In this document: positions 1 to 8,366 of the stretch, piece after piece | Position numbering within the stretch: position 1 is the first letter of the stretch | Layout: each line of letters begins with the position of its first letter | NCBI GenBank assembly: GCA_027487845.1 | Contig: JAIYCV010000004.1 | Coordinates: 1-39,494, forward strand | Direction of reading: 5' to 3' | From: Flammeovirgaceae bacterium | GTDB lineage: Bacteria > Bacteroidota > Bacteroidia > Cytophagales > Cyclobacteriaceae | DNA: 39,494 bases | The notes under the pieces: generated by a model | The model's database searches: none | What the model saw: the letters and a program-made list of their open reading frames with translations, nothing else | Told to the model about the DNA's origin: nothing | Program-made: the position numbers and the translations under genes

Positions 1-15
1 GAGGCTGTGTGAAAA
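1..15 (+). repeat. Left terminal inverted repeat of the insertion sequence
   Basis: GAGGCTGTGTGAAAA matches the reverse complement of 1563-1577 without mismatch. A GTG codon at 9-11 inside this repeat opens the transposase reading frame, but the more likely start is the ATG at 60. Confidence 0.85.
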
Positions 16-59
16 CGAAGAAAAGTTTTACATTGTGTTGTCAACAAAAAAGATCGACA

Positions 60-1520
60 ATGCATTATCTAACAGGCCTCGACAGGGAACAAGCTCAAAT
101 TTTCACTAAGTTAGAAGATTTAGTATCAGCACGACATTACGTAAGGCTCATTGATCTGCTAGCAGAGAGATTTTTCATAGAGAACGATTCAATCTTTCGT
201 GAAAAAGGCGAACAAAACATTGGACGGAAGGCCTATTCACCTGCTTACTTATTAAAACTTTACATCTACGGTTACTTGAATGGGATTAGCAGTAGCAGAA
301 AGCTTGAGCGTGAATGTACACGTAATTTAGAACTGATGTGGCTAATGAATCAACTTATACCAGATCATAAAACCATAGCTGATTTTCGTAAGGACAACAG
401 TGAAGCTATAAAGCAATCTGTATTGACATTTGGTAAATGGCTTCAACAATCAGCCTATATAAAGGGATACTGTATTAGTATAGACGGATCCAAAATACGA
501 GCGAATGCCAGCCGATCTTTTGATTTAGATCATGTTTCCAAAAAACTGGAACAATTAGATGCCCAACTGCAAGAGTATATGGCCAAAATATCCCGCACTG
601 ACCAAGTGGATGAAGAGTGCGAGCAAGCGGAAAAGGAACAATTACACCAGTATATAAAGGAACTTCAACAACAGATCAATGAACTCGAACTAAAAAAAGC
701 TTTACTGGATCAAGAGCAAGCCAAGAGGATAAGCCCTACTGACCCACAGGCCCGTGTTATGAAAAGCCGCCAAGGCAAGCATTTTTGTTACAATGTTCAG
801 GTAGTTGTGGATGAGAAGCATAAACTTATTTTATGTAATCAAGTGTACAATCATGAAAATGATAAAGGGCTATTGAAGCCAATGGTAGAGCAGGCCGAGG
901 AGGCTCTTGATCAAAGCCCTAAAGAAGTTCTTGCCGATGCTGGGTACCACCAAATGAATCAACTTGAAGAATTAGAGAATAGAGGAATTGAATGCTACGT
1001 GGCAATAAACGAAAATCAGGAACAGGTAAAAGAAGCTGAACATGGGATTGTCTTTGAGTATAATGAGGCAGAAAATATATATCGGTGTTCGCAAGGCCAA
1101 AGCTTGGTGCCTCAATTTGGAACGAAGCGGGACAAGCGAAGGGGTACTGAGGCCCAAGCTTACAAGGGAACCAACTGTCAACCCTGTTCCATTAAGAAGG
1201 CATGCACAAAATCTGACACCGCCAGATCCGTTTACCGTTTCACAAACCAGCAATGGAGAGATCGCTATAAAAGCAAACTCAAAAGTGAAATGGGGATATC
1301 TAAATTAAAACTCAGAAAATGTCTTTCTGAACATCCCTTTGGGACAATGAAATGCTGGATGGGGCATGTCCCAATTTTACTGCGTGGAGAAGTGAAAGTT
1401 CAAACAGAAATAAACATCTATGCAATAGCTTACAATTTCAAACGGATGCTTAATGTGGCCTCATTTGAGGACTTAGAGAAAATGTTCAGGCCAATTCAAC
1501 CTAAAATATCCTTGCGGTGA
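60..1520 (+). CDS. IS1182-family transposase
   Basis: This is a DDE transposase that cuts and joins the ends of its own element. The ATG at 60 is chosen because MHYLTG aligns with the usual N-terminus of the family; the frame is also open from a GTG at 9, inside the inverted repeat. Counted from that GTG, residues 20-140 resemble the DUF772 domain. The candidate catalytic acidic residues are D159 in ISIDGSK, D310 in VLADAGYH and E441 in LSEHPFG. C390, C393 and C399 form the cysteine cluster common in this family. Residues 175-240 form a charged coiled-coil-like insertion between the first acidic residue and the rest of the catalytic core. The frame is intact over about 490 residues, a usual length for the family. 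Confidence 0.9.
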   Translation: MHYLTGLDREQAQIFTKLEDLVSARHYVRLIDLLAERFFIENDSIFREKGEQNIGRKAYSPAYLLKLYIYGYLNGISSSRKLERECTRNLELMWLMNQLIPDHKTIADFRKDNSEAIKQSVLTFGKWLQQSAYIKGYCISIDGSKIRANASRSFDLDHVSKKLEQLDAQLQEYMAKISRTDQVDEECEQAEKEQLHQYIKELQQQINELELKKALLDQEQAKRISPTDPQARVMKSRQGKHFCYNVQVVVDEKHKLILCNQVYNHENDKGLLKPMVEQAEEALDQSPKEVLADAGYHQMNQLEELENRGIECYVAINENQEQVKEAEHGIVFEYNEAENIYRCSQGQSLVPQFGTKRDKRRGTEAQAYKGTNCQPCSIKKACTKSDTARSVYRFTNQQWRDRYKSKLKSEMGISKLKLRKCLSEHPFGTMKCWMGHVPILLRGEVKVQTEINIYAIAYNFKRMLNVASFEDLEKMFRPIQPKISLR

Positions 1521-1562
1521 TATAGGGTACAGTTATTTTTTTATTCTTAAACAAAAAAATGA

Positions 1563-1577
1563 TTTTCACACAGCCTC
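1563..1577 (-). repeat. Right terminal inverted repeat of the insertion sequence
   Basis: TTTTCACACAGCCTC is the exact reverse complement of the first 15 bases of the window. It lies 43 bp after the transposase stop codon and defines the right boundary of the element. Confidence 0.85.
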
Positions 1578-1728
1578 TGCAACGCGTGCCCCCCACTTCC
1601 CCAAATACTACCTCTTTTCGCTAGACCCCCTTTTTCAAATCCATTATATCCACCTCACACTTCCTCCTTCCCTGTTTTTCGGCTAACAATCAATTTTAAT
1701 TGGCCTACAGCCGCAATTTTATGGCATT

Positions 1729-1780
1729 TGTGAACATTTTACTTGTGAACATTTTTTTGTTCACAGCAAATTTGTTCACA
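1729..1780. promoter_or_regulatory. Four-site operator array upstream of the XRE regulator
   Basis: Four exact copies of the octamer TGTGAACA occur in 52 bp: two in forward orientation (1729-1736, 1744-1751) and two inverted (1758-1765, 1773-1780). Start-to-start distances are 15, 14 and 15 bp. The array ends 5 bp before the ATG of the downstream HTH gene, so bound protein would cover its promoter or ribosome entry region. Autorepression by that HTH protein is the simplest reading, but this is inference. Confidence 0.7.
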
Positions 1781-1785
1781 AACGC

Positions 1786-2307
1786 ATGGCTACCAAAGTT
1801 TATCCTTTTCAATTGCGGCAAAAAATAGGGATGAGTGTCGCCCATTTGGCCACCCTCCTAGGCTGCACTAAATCGATGCTCAGCATGGTGGAGGCAGGCC
1901 AAAGGCCATTGCCCGCCAAATCTGCCCAACTTTTATATACCTTAGAAAAGGCCATCGCCAAGGCAGAAAATGCTGATTTCAATCTTTTTACCGAACCGCA
2001 GGAAAGAAAAACCTATTTGAAAAACCAAAGTAGGTTAACCCAAGTCAAGCTTGCCACAGTAGAAAATGAACTTGCCGCCTTGGTGGAGGAAAGCAAAACA
2101 CTGGTGCTGCTTTTGAAAACGGCCAAAGTATGGGCGGGCACTACCTTGCCCCCCAATTCGGCAGATGCCCGGTTGCAAATGGAAATACTGCAACGCAAAT
2201 CCCTCAAAAAATGGAAATCCCCACAAACGGAAATTGCAAAAAAAGCCGTGCAGGCGGAAGGGTTAAAGGTGCAATTAAGTGCCTGTAAAAAATTGCTGGG
2301 TCTATAA
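1786..2307 (+). CDS. XRE-type helix-turn-helix regulator with coiled-coil tail
   Basis: This is probably a DNA-binding repressor of its own promoter. Residues 9-50 fit a Cro/C1 helix-turn-helix: LRQKIGMSVAHLATLLGC is followed by the recognition-helix-like stretch TKSMLSMVEAGQR. The remaining roughly 120 residues are charged and helical, without a recognisable enzymatic domain; they may mediate dimerisation or bind a ligand. The gene starts 5 bp after the four-site operator array and lies about 210 bp to the right of the insertion sequence. No partner toxin gene is visible on either side. An antitoxin-like role cannot be excluded, but there is no adjacent toxin to support it. Confidence 0.75.
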   Translation: MATKVYPFQLRQKIGMSVAHLATLLGCTKSMLSMVEAGQRPLPAKSAQLLYTLEKAIAKAENADFNLFTEPQERKTYLKNQSRLTQVKLATVENELAALVEESKTLVLLLKTAKVWAGTTLPPNSADARLQMEILQRKSLKKWKSPQTEIAKKAVQAEGLKVQLSACKKLLGL

Positions 2308-2327
2308 ACCTTAATTTACGAAAAAGA

Positions 2328-2413
2328 GATTGCTTCGTTGGTTTCGTCTTTGTGAGGGAGGTACGACCGAAGCAATCCCTTTCTTTTACTCAAGAATGAG
2401 ATCGCTTCGTTAC
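2328..2413. repeat. Degenerate intergenic inverted repeat
   Basis: GATTGCTTCG at 2328-2337 is exactly inverted as CGAAGCAATC at 2368-2377, and a third, imperfect copy GAGATCGCTTCGTTA lies at 2399-2413. The text between the arms (CGTCTTTGTGAGGGAGGTACGA) is cited here only by position 2344-2365. The layout resembles the widespread intergenic repeat built on GATTGCTTCGT and CGTCATTGCGAGG that I recall from many bacterial genomes. It fills most of the gap between the two small genes. Confidence 0.5.
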
Positions 2414-2418
2414 CTCGT

Positions 2419-2426
2419 TATTTTTG
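2419..2426 (+). promoter_or_regulatory. Candidate -7 element for the coiled-coil gene
   Basis: TATTTTTG matches the Bacteroidota -7 consensus TAnnTTTG, 45 bp before the ATG at 2472. No clear TTG is found 17-23 bp upstream, so support is partial. Confidence 0.25.
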
Positions 2427-2471
2427 GCTTGAATTTTGTTTTTTGAATTTTAAATTAAAACAATAAAAATC

Positions 2472-2885
2472 ATGGCTTATTCTTTGGATTTGTTGACCCA
2501 AAAAAGTGAGGCGGATGCACTATTGAACACCGCACAGCGCGACAAACGTACCCTCGAGGTACGTGAACAGAGTTTATCGTTAAGAACGGCTAACTCTGCC
2601 GAGGACTCCGTGGAATTGCAAGCGGAATTGAACGAGGCCAGGCTCTTGCTCGAAACTACCAATTCCGTAATAGCAACATTGCCAGAAGGGGACAGGAAAG
2701 AGGACGAGATTACTAAAAAAATGGATCTTGAACTCAAAATCCGTAAGCTTACCCGCAGCGGCAGCCGCTTAAGCCCAGTATCGAAAATCGAGAACGAATA
2801 TGAGCTCGACCAATTGGACAAGCAACTGGCTGGCATTGATGCGTTTATCACGGAAGTGACTGCCCGTAAAGAGGCGTTAGTTTAA
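2472..2885 (+). CDS. Hypothetical coiled-coil protein
   Basis: I do not recognise this 137-residue protein. It has no signal peptide or membrane segment. It is rich in Glu, Leu, Lys and Ser, and several long heptad-like stretches (about residues 8-55, 58-95 and 105-135) suggest an alpha-helical hairpin or coiled coil. A proline/glycine break near residues 70-73 (LPEGDR) separates the first two helices, and a serine-rich turn at about 95-103 separates the rest. The gene stands alone, is preceded by a possible TAnnTTTG element and is followed after 25 bp by a strong terminator, so it appears to be a single-gene transcription unit. A structural or phage-derived role is possible but not shown. 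Confidence 0.65.
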   Translation: MAYSLDLLTQKSEADALLNTAQRDKRTLEVREQSLSLRTANSAEDSVELQAELNEARLLLETTNSVIATLPEGDRKEDEITKKMDLELKIRKLTRSGSRLSPVSKIENEYELDQLDKQLAGIDAFITEVTARKEALV

Positions 2886-2910
2886 TTTTGAAAAAGGCTT
2901 AACAAAAAAG

Positions 2911-2936
2911 ACCCGAGGGAAACCTCGGGTTTTTTT
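2911..2936 (+). terminator. Intrinsic terminator after the coiled-coil gene
   Basis: ACCCGAGG at 2911-2918 pairs perfectly with CCTCGGGT at 2923-2930 around a GAAA tetraloop, followed by a T-run to 2936. An A-run precedes the stem, so it could also act in the other direction. Confidence 0.9.
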
Positions 2937-2940
2937 GTGG

Positions 2941-3241
2941 GAATATCATTTGCATTATTACAGGTGTAGGTAAAGAAAACTAAGAAGGGCGAGTTGCTGT
3001 TGTTTCGTGGGGAAACGAAACAGGGGTGGGTGGTTTTTGCACTTGGAATCCTATCATTTTTTTAAAACAGACTGCATTACATAATGTGGCAGTTAAAAAT
3101 CAGCTCAGACCCTTAAAGATGCCGAACAGTAAAAAGAGGGTGCCTTTATAAAAAGTATCGAATAGTTCTCGAGTGGGGAGACGATATACAATTAGAAATT
3201 TTATCGTCTGCTCGCAAATATTCAATAGGCAAGCACAAACC
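2941..3241. other. Intergenic stretch between convergent genes
   Basis: About 300 bp separate the terminator from the end of the large surface-protein gene on the other strand. I see no open reading frame worth calling. The only structure noted is a short inverted repeat, TGTTTCG/CGAAACA with an 8-base loop, near 3000-3021, without a T-run. Confidence 0.5.
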
Positions 3242-6200
3242 TTACTTTCTAACCATCATTTTTAACGTACTTACTCCGTTTTTCATGCGCAGCGAAATAA
3301 TGTAAAGACCATTATCCAGAGGATTTTCAAAGGATAGGTTTAGGGTAGGTTGACAAACAACAAACGAGGAATGAATCAGCCGACCAGTCATGTCCATTAT
3401 TTGGATCGCTGAACTTTTGCCTTCCCATGATGATGGGAAGGCGATATTAATTTCTTTGCCTTCCGATGGATTGGGGAATAGCTCCAATTGTTCAGCAACT
3501 GGTGGTTCGATGGCCGTGATCTTGTCATAATAAACAAGCCCACTCAAAGATGTCTTTCCTCCTAAGGTTGTTACTTCTACATTTCCAGATTCGCCATTGT
3601 TCACAACAGCCGAAATGCTGGTCGCAGAATTTACTGTGAACGATTTGGCGGCTCTGCCCCCAAAACTAACTTCGGTTGCTCCCGTAAAACCGGTTCCAGT
3701 TATTGTTATTGGGAAATTTGGACCAACAAGTGTTGGCGTAAAGGAGGTAATACTAGGTGGAGGTATAAAAGTGAAGCCTCCCAATGTACCAGTCCCTCCA
3801 GGGTTAACTACCGATACACTGCCGGAAGCACCACTGCCGACCATAGCAGTAATAATGGTGGGTGATACCACTGTAAACGAAGTGGCCGCTGTGCCACCAA
3901 AACTAACTGCGTTTGCTCCCGTAAAACCGGTTCCAGTAATGGTCACTGTGGTGCCACCCCCTGCTGAAGTTGGACTGAAGGATTGAACGGAAGGAGGAGC
4001 TTCTTTATAAAGATGCACCGAAAATGCATTGACTCCATTATTGGCCGAAACAATATCAAGCCTGTTATCGCCATTAATGTCGACACATGTTAAATCGATT
4101 GGCTGCGTTCCAGTGGCATAGTCAATTTTAGCGGAGAATGAACCTGCCCCACTATTCTGGAGGATTGAGATGCTATTTTCATTATTGTTGGCCACGGCAA
4201 TGTCTAAATTTGCGTCACCATTCAAATCGCTTAGAAAGGCTTTGTAAGGGCTTTTGCCTGTAGTAAATGATGCTTGTGAATAGATTGACAGACCATTGAA
4301 GTTTCGCAGTACAGTGACAGTGGAAGAATTGGAGTTAAGAACCACGATATCAAGTTTGCCATCGCTGTCCACATCGCCAAGGGGCATGGATATAGGGAAG
4401 TTCCCCACAGCAATGTTGACGGGGGCGATAAAAGATACCACGCCAGGGGTGCATGAGTTTTTAAATATAGATATTGAACTTGCATTTGAATTGCCAACTA
4501 TGATTTCTGGTTTAAAATCTTGATCTAGATCACCAATGGATATGGCCGAAGGAAAACTTCCAGCTGTGAGCGTGACTTTTGAGGCAAAATTGAGGATTGG
4601 GTTTGTGATTCCGATTGTAATGTTTAACAAGACTGACACTTCATTTGAACCGGTGAAATTCGCTGTCGCAACATCAGTATCTCCATCATTGTCCAAATCG
4701 CCTAGGGCAATGGCCTGTGGGTTGGGGCCAGTGGCGAAATCAATCTTCGGATTGAATGAAATAGTTCCTGCCAAAGTTGTGTTTTTATAAAATGAAACGG
4801 TTGAAGAAGCTGAATTGGCCACTACAATATCCAATTTTCCATCATTATCGAAATCAGCGAGAGCGATGGCCGATGGACCAGATCCTGTCAACAAATCCAA
4901 GGGTGTTCCAAAGGTAGCACTTCCATTAGTGCTCGTATTTTTGAAAACTGAAACCAATGAAGAGCGCACAATGACCAAATCAGATTTCCCATCGCCATCA
5001 AAATCGCCAGTAGCAACATTGTTTTGTCCGGTGTTAGCAGGGAAATTATTTTTGGTGGAAAAGGAACTTGAGTTTAACAATCCACTTCCACTAAATGTAC
5101 TTACAAACGGGAGGTTAGAGTACCCTGTAAGGTTACCCCTGGTTACAGAGATGGGGCTGCAAATAGAGCCGCCCGGAACGGTCACTGTAAGTTGGGAAGC
5201 AGTTGAAGCGGTTACCTGCGCCAAAGTAGAGCCAAAGCGAACGATGTTGCTGGCAGGTGTTGTGTTGAACTGTTGACCAGTAATAGTTATAGAACTGCCA
5301 ACAGCGCCTTCTGCAGGGGTGAAGCCACTAATGATTGGGCCATCGTAATAGGTGAAGCCGCTAAGTGAAGTAACTCCATTAGGTGTTGTAATCGACACAG
5401 CACCAAATGCTCCATAGGCGCTTGCTACAACTGCTGTGATACGTGTATCGGATACTACCACAAATGACGAGGCAGGGGCATTGTTAAAGCGAACGGCAGT
5501 AGCTCCGGTAAAATTAGTTCCTGTAATGGTAACAGTAGCCCCAAACCCTGCTCTGGCTGGAGTAAATGAATCGATATTGCTAATTTTTTTTCCTAAAACA
5601 GTAAGCGAATTTACATTAGCGTTGTTATTGGCCAAAATTACTTCGGGTTTACCATCGTTATTTAAGTCACTTACGGTGCCGGAAGAAAAATAAGTGTTTT
5701 GCACAGGCGTAAAAGGTTGACTAAACGTAATCGCACCAGCAGAAGCCGTATTAATTCTAGTGAAAGCTTGACTGGCTTCAAAAGACAGAATGTCTGGTTT
5801 GCCATCTCCATTAAGATCACTCACTGAAAAACCAATGGGATCTACACCGGTTGCCAAATCTATTCTCGTGGCGAGCGAAAACACACCGCCCGAACTTGTG
5901 TTTCTAAAGAAAGATAGTTTATTGGTAACACCTCCCAATACGGCAACATCGGGTTTGCCATCGCCATCAAAATCATTTGCAGAAACTCTATAACTAAAAA
6001 GATCAGCATTAGGTGTTGAATTGTCAGGAGCGGCAAACGAAAGAGTGCCAGCAGTGCTAGTATTTTTAAAAAAGGAAAGAGTTGGAGTAATAAAAGGTGA
6101 TCCACCCTGATTTGCGGTAAGTAAATCCGCTTTTCCATCGTCATCAATATCAGCCACGTCAAAGCTCCCTTGAAAGCCACTACCAGAGCCCAAAACAAGG

Positions 6201-7036
6201 CTGTTGCCGAAAGTGATCACTCCAGATGAAGTGGTGTTCCTAAAAATTTTCAATTCTCCATTGTAGGCCACTGCTAAATCTGGTTTGCCATCCAGATCCA
6301 AGTCCCTCACCACCGATGAAGTTGTGTAGCTGCCTGTTGTTAGGTTAATCTTGCCATCAAATGATATAGTACCAATTGTACTCGTATTTTTAAAGATGGA
6401 AACCGTGTTTCCGAGTGTTGTCCCACCTCCATTATTTGCAATAACCACATCAAGTTTTCCATCGCCATCAATGTCGCCCACTGAAACTCCAGTTGGGCCA
6501 GGTTCGGTTGTGAAGTCTATCTTTGGTTCAAAGAAAACGGCAGTACCAATGGTATTGTTCCTTAGTACGGAAAAGGTGGTCCCCGCACCGATGCTATTGT
6601 TTGCCGTTATAATGTCATTTTTGCCATCGCCATCTAAGTCGCATGGAAGCACACCAGTCACTGATAGACCAACGGTGAAGCTATTTGTATCGGTGAAGCT
6701 ATTTATGTCAATCGCGCCACCCCCATTTGGGATTGTTATGCTGAAAGGTAACCTTGAATAGGCCGTCAATCCAGCGGTAGTAACCGTAATTGGTAGGTTG
6801 TTATTCGCTCCAGCTGGCGCAGCTATGGTGAGGGAGGTGGCCGTTGCTGCGCTTACAATAGCTTTTATTCCTCCAAAATAAACAATGTTATTGGTTGGGG
6901 TTGCGCTGAAATTGATTCCTGTAATGGTAACCGCTGTTCCTACAGGCCCGCTTGCTGGGCTTATACCTGTAATAATAGGTTGCGCGCTCAATACAAGCGA
7001 GAAAGCAAATAAAACGAGGGTAAAAAATTTTTTCAA
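3242..7036 (-). CDS. Secreted FG-GAP/IPT-TIG repeat protein with T9SS sorting domain
   Basis: This is a large exported, probably cell-surface protein, likely an adhesin or glycan-binding scaffold; no enzyme domain is seen. Residues 1-18 are a signal peptide ending LSAQP. An IPT/TIG domain follows (about 20-100), then seven FG-GAP/VCBS calcium-loop repeats from DLDGDGKND near residue 133 to DLNNDGKPE near 457. Two TIG domains occupy about 487-565 and 567-645. A second set of seven FG-GAP loops runs from DFDGDGKSD near 678 to DINGDNRLD near 1010. Two more TIG domains and a C-terminal domain (LELFPNPSEGKEI and a C-terminal KMMVRK) follow. The C-terminal domain matches the type IX secretion signal family. 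Later loops degrade (DLDQDFKPE, DLNGDANLD). Two sevenfold sets suggest two beta-propellers in a duplicated TIG-propeller layout. Confidence 0.9.
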   Translation of the reverse strand: MKKFFTLVLFAFSLVLSAQPIITGISPASGPVGTAVTITGINFSATPTNNIVYFGGIKAIVSAATATSLTIAAPAGANNNLPITVTTAGLTAYSRLPFSITIPNGGGAIDINSFTDTNSFTVGLSVTGVLPCDLDGDGKNDIITANNSIGAGTTFSVLRNNTIGTAVFFEPKIDFTTEPGPTGVSVGDIDGDGKLDVVIANNGGGTTLGNTVSIFKNTSTIGTISFDGKINLTTGSYTTSSVVRDLDLDGKPDLAVAYNGELKIFRNTTSSGVITFGNSLVLGSGSGFQGSFDVADIDDDGKADLLTANQGGSPFITPTLSFFKNTSTAGTLSFAAPDNSTPNADLFSYRVSANDFDGDGKPDVAVLGGVTNKLSFFRNTSSGGVFSLATRIDLATGVDPIGFSVSDLNGDGKPDILSFEASQAFTRINTASAGAITFSQPFTPVQNTYFSSGTVSDLNNDGKPEVILANNNANVNSLTVLGKKISNIDSFTPARAGFGATVTITGTNFTGATAVRFNNAPASSFVVVSDTRITAVVASAYGAFGAVSITTPNGVTSLSGFTYYDGPIISGFTPAEGAVGSSITITGQQFNTTPASNIVRFGSTLAQVTASTASQLTVTVPGGSICSPISVTRGNLTGYSNLPFVSTFSGSGLLNSSSFSTKNNFPANTGQNNVATGDFDGDGKSDLVIVRSSLVSVFKNTSTNGSATFGTPLDLLTGSGPSAIALADFDNDGKLDIVVANSASSTVSFYKNTTLAGTISFNPKIDFATGPNPQAIALGDLDNDGDTDVATANFTGSNEVSVLLNITIGITNPILNFASKVTLTAGSFPSAISIGDLDQDFKPEIIVGNSNASSISIFKNSCTPGVVSFIAPVNIAVGNFPISMPLGDVDSDGKLDIVVLNSNSSTVTVLRNFNGLSIYSQASFTTGKSPYKAFLSDLNGDANLDIAVANNNENSISILQNSGAGSFSAKIDYATGTQPIDLTCVDINGDNRLDIVSANNGVNAFSVHLYKEAPPSVQSFSPTSAGGGTTVTITGTGFTGANAVSFGGTAATSFTVVSPTIITAMVGSGASGSVSVVNPGGTGTLGGFTFIPPPSITSFTPTLVGPNFPITITGTGFTGATEVSFGGRAAKSFTVNSATSISAVVNNGESGNVEVTTLGGKTSLSGLVYYDKITAIEPPVAEQLELFPNPSEGKEINIAFPSSWEGKSSAIQIMDMTGRLIHSSFVVCQPTLNLSFENPLDNGLYIISLRMKNGVSTLKMMVRK

Positions 7037-7338
7037 GTGCTAGAAGTTTATTGGTGTTTGTAGACTGTCTTTCGAAGGTTAAATATAGAAAGAGAATAAC
7101 ATAAAGCCAATTTACACTTTGGTGTTACCTTTATCCTTTTTTCCTTACCTTCAAAAAGAGTTCAGAGTCACGAAAAACTCAAAACAACAGCCACTTCCAC
7201 GATGCCTATAATTAGCAGTTATTAAAGTATTTAAGGCTGAAATCTGGCCAATTTTTTTTGGTCTCGTTTCTTGCCTGTGACCGCAATTTTGTTGACGAAC
7301 TTTACTTAATGCTAGCAGCCCTCTCTTTACTGGCTCTA
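7037..7338. other. Intergenic stretch between two minus-strand genes
   Basis: About 300 AT-rich bases should carry the promoter of the large surface-protein gene and the 3' end of the hydrolase transcript. I find no convincing TAnnTTTG element, terminator or open reading frame here. Confidence 0.4.
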
Positions 7339-8361
7339 TTATTTTGACCTTACCTCAACGGCATTCACATTTCCGCTTAAATAGGGTTTCAAGCCATCTG
7401 TATTGATAAACTTTTTTGAAAGGGCATCGTTTTTCAAATGCTGGTTAAAAAACATGAGTGTGGCTGCTCTTACCACCTTTTGCACTTCCTTTCTATTTTT
7501 TGATTTCATCCCATGGGTTTCTCCGCCCTCGCTATCAGTAAAATCCAAATGATGGGCATTGGTTAGCCATACAAAAACATTGTTTCCAGTGCTGCCCCAA
7601 AATTCAAAGGCATCATACCTATTCATGGGTGGTAAGCCCCCTTGTTTTTTATCTTCTGTTCCTGAAATTCCAAGCAAAGGTGTCGACAAGGTGAAGAAGC
7701 TTTCTTTTTTAAAAAAGGGTCCTCCAACGCCTTGGGGAGACAATGCGACACAAGCCTTAACCCGTTTATCTTTAGCATCTTTTCCAAGGCCATTGCCATA
7801 GGTAGCTCTTGGTTCAAGCCAATCTAACGCTGGCTTCATGCCGGCAATCACCATACTTGTATATGCCCCGAATGAATGGCCTAATACTCCAATGTTCTGG
7901 GTATCTATTTTATGTTTTAAAGGTTCGATGGATTCATTCCAACTAATTGCCTGATCAATCGCAAAACTAACATCCTGTGGCCTACCTAAAACCTCTTTGC
8001 CATCGTGTATCATATCGCGTAAGTTTTTAAAAATGCGAATACTTCTTTTCAGCATTTTGGTATTACTGCCAATGTGCTCAAGGCAAAAAACAACATAGCC
8101 TTGAGTGGCCAAGTGATGAGCCAACGCAAAATGGGTATCCAAATCGCCCCCTGCTCCGTGCGAAATGATAATCAATGGATAATGCCCTTTCTCGAGAGGG
8201 TAATGCACTTTGATTGGAATATTTCTTCCTCGGATTGCGTCAGTGCTATTTTTAAATTCAATCACACCAGGAGAATACTTTCCGTTAATCGAGTAATCAA
8301 TTTGCCCGCAAACCATATTGGTGGCAAAGCAAAAAACCATCACTTGCAATAGTGCTTTCAT
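7339..8361 (-). CDS. Exported dienelactone-hydrolase-like alpha/beta hydrolase
   Basis: This is a probable esterase or lipase acting outside the cytoplasm. An N-terminal hydrophobic segment ending CGQ near residue 20 looks like a signal peptide. The alpha/beta-hydrolase features are the oxyanion HGAGG at 68-72, the nucleophile elbow GHSFG with S163, a candidate acid in GISGTEDK and a candidate histidine in NAHHLDF. The general layout resembles the predicted dienelactone hydrolases of COG4188 and platelet-activating-factor acetylhydrolase-like proteins; the true substrate is unknown. The start lies 5 bp after the stop of the upstream esterase gene, so the two are almost surely co-transcribed and may act on related substrates. 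Confidence 0.85.
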   Translation of the reverse strand: MKALLQVMVFCFATNMVCGQIDYSINGKYSPGVIEFKNSTDAIRGRNIPIKVHYPLEKGHYPLIIISHGAGGDLDTHFALAHHLATQGYVVFCLEHIGSNTKMLKRSIRIFKNLRDMIHDGKEVLGRPQDVSFAIDQAISWNESIEPLKHKIDTQNIGVLGHSFGAYTSMVIAGMKPALDWLEPRATYGNGLGKDAKDKRVKACVALSPQGVGGPFFKKESFFTLSTPLLGISGTEDKKQGGLPPMNRYDAFEFWGSTGNNVFVWLTNAHHLDFTDSEGGETHGMKSKNRKEVQKVVRAATLMFFNQHLKNDALSKKFINTDGLKPYLSGNVNAVEVRSK

Positions 8362-8366
8362 CCTAT

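Larger units (their letters stand above)
1..1577 (+). mobile_element. IS1182-family insertion sequence, apparently complete
   Basis: One transposase gene is bounded by perfect 15-bp inverted ends, GAGGCTGTGTGAAAA at 1-15 and its reverse complement at 1563-1577. The left end coincides with the first base of the window, so the outermost base or bases and the target-site duplication cannot be checked. The only open reading frame of any length is the transposase, which is intact, so the element may still be active. The family assignment rests on the transposase layout (DUF772-like N-terminus, DDE domain, cysteine cluster). Confidence 0.85.

Noticed and set aside
1..2885. Toxin-antitoxin or prophage module next to the insertion sequence
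   Set aside because: Only an HTH regulator and a coiled-coil protein are present; no toxin, integrase or phage structural gene is seen.
3597..6761. Several plus-strand frames opposite the large surface-protein gene
   Set aside because: They are mirror frames caused by the repetitive codon pattern of the FG-GAP/TIG protein, with no domain of their own.
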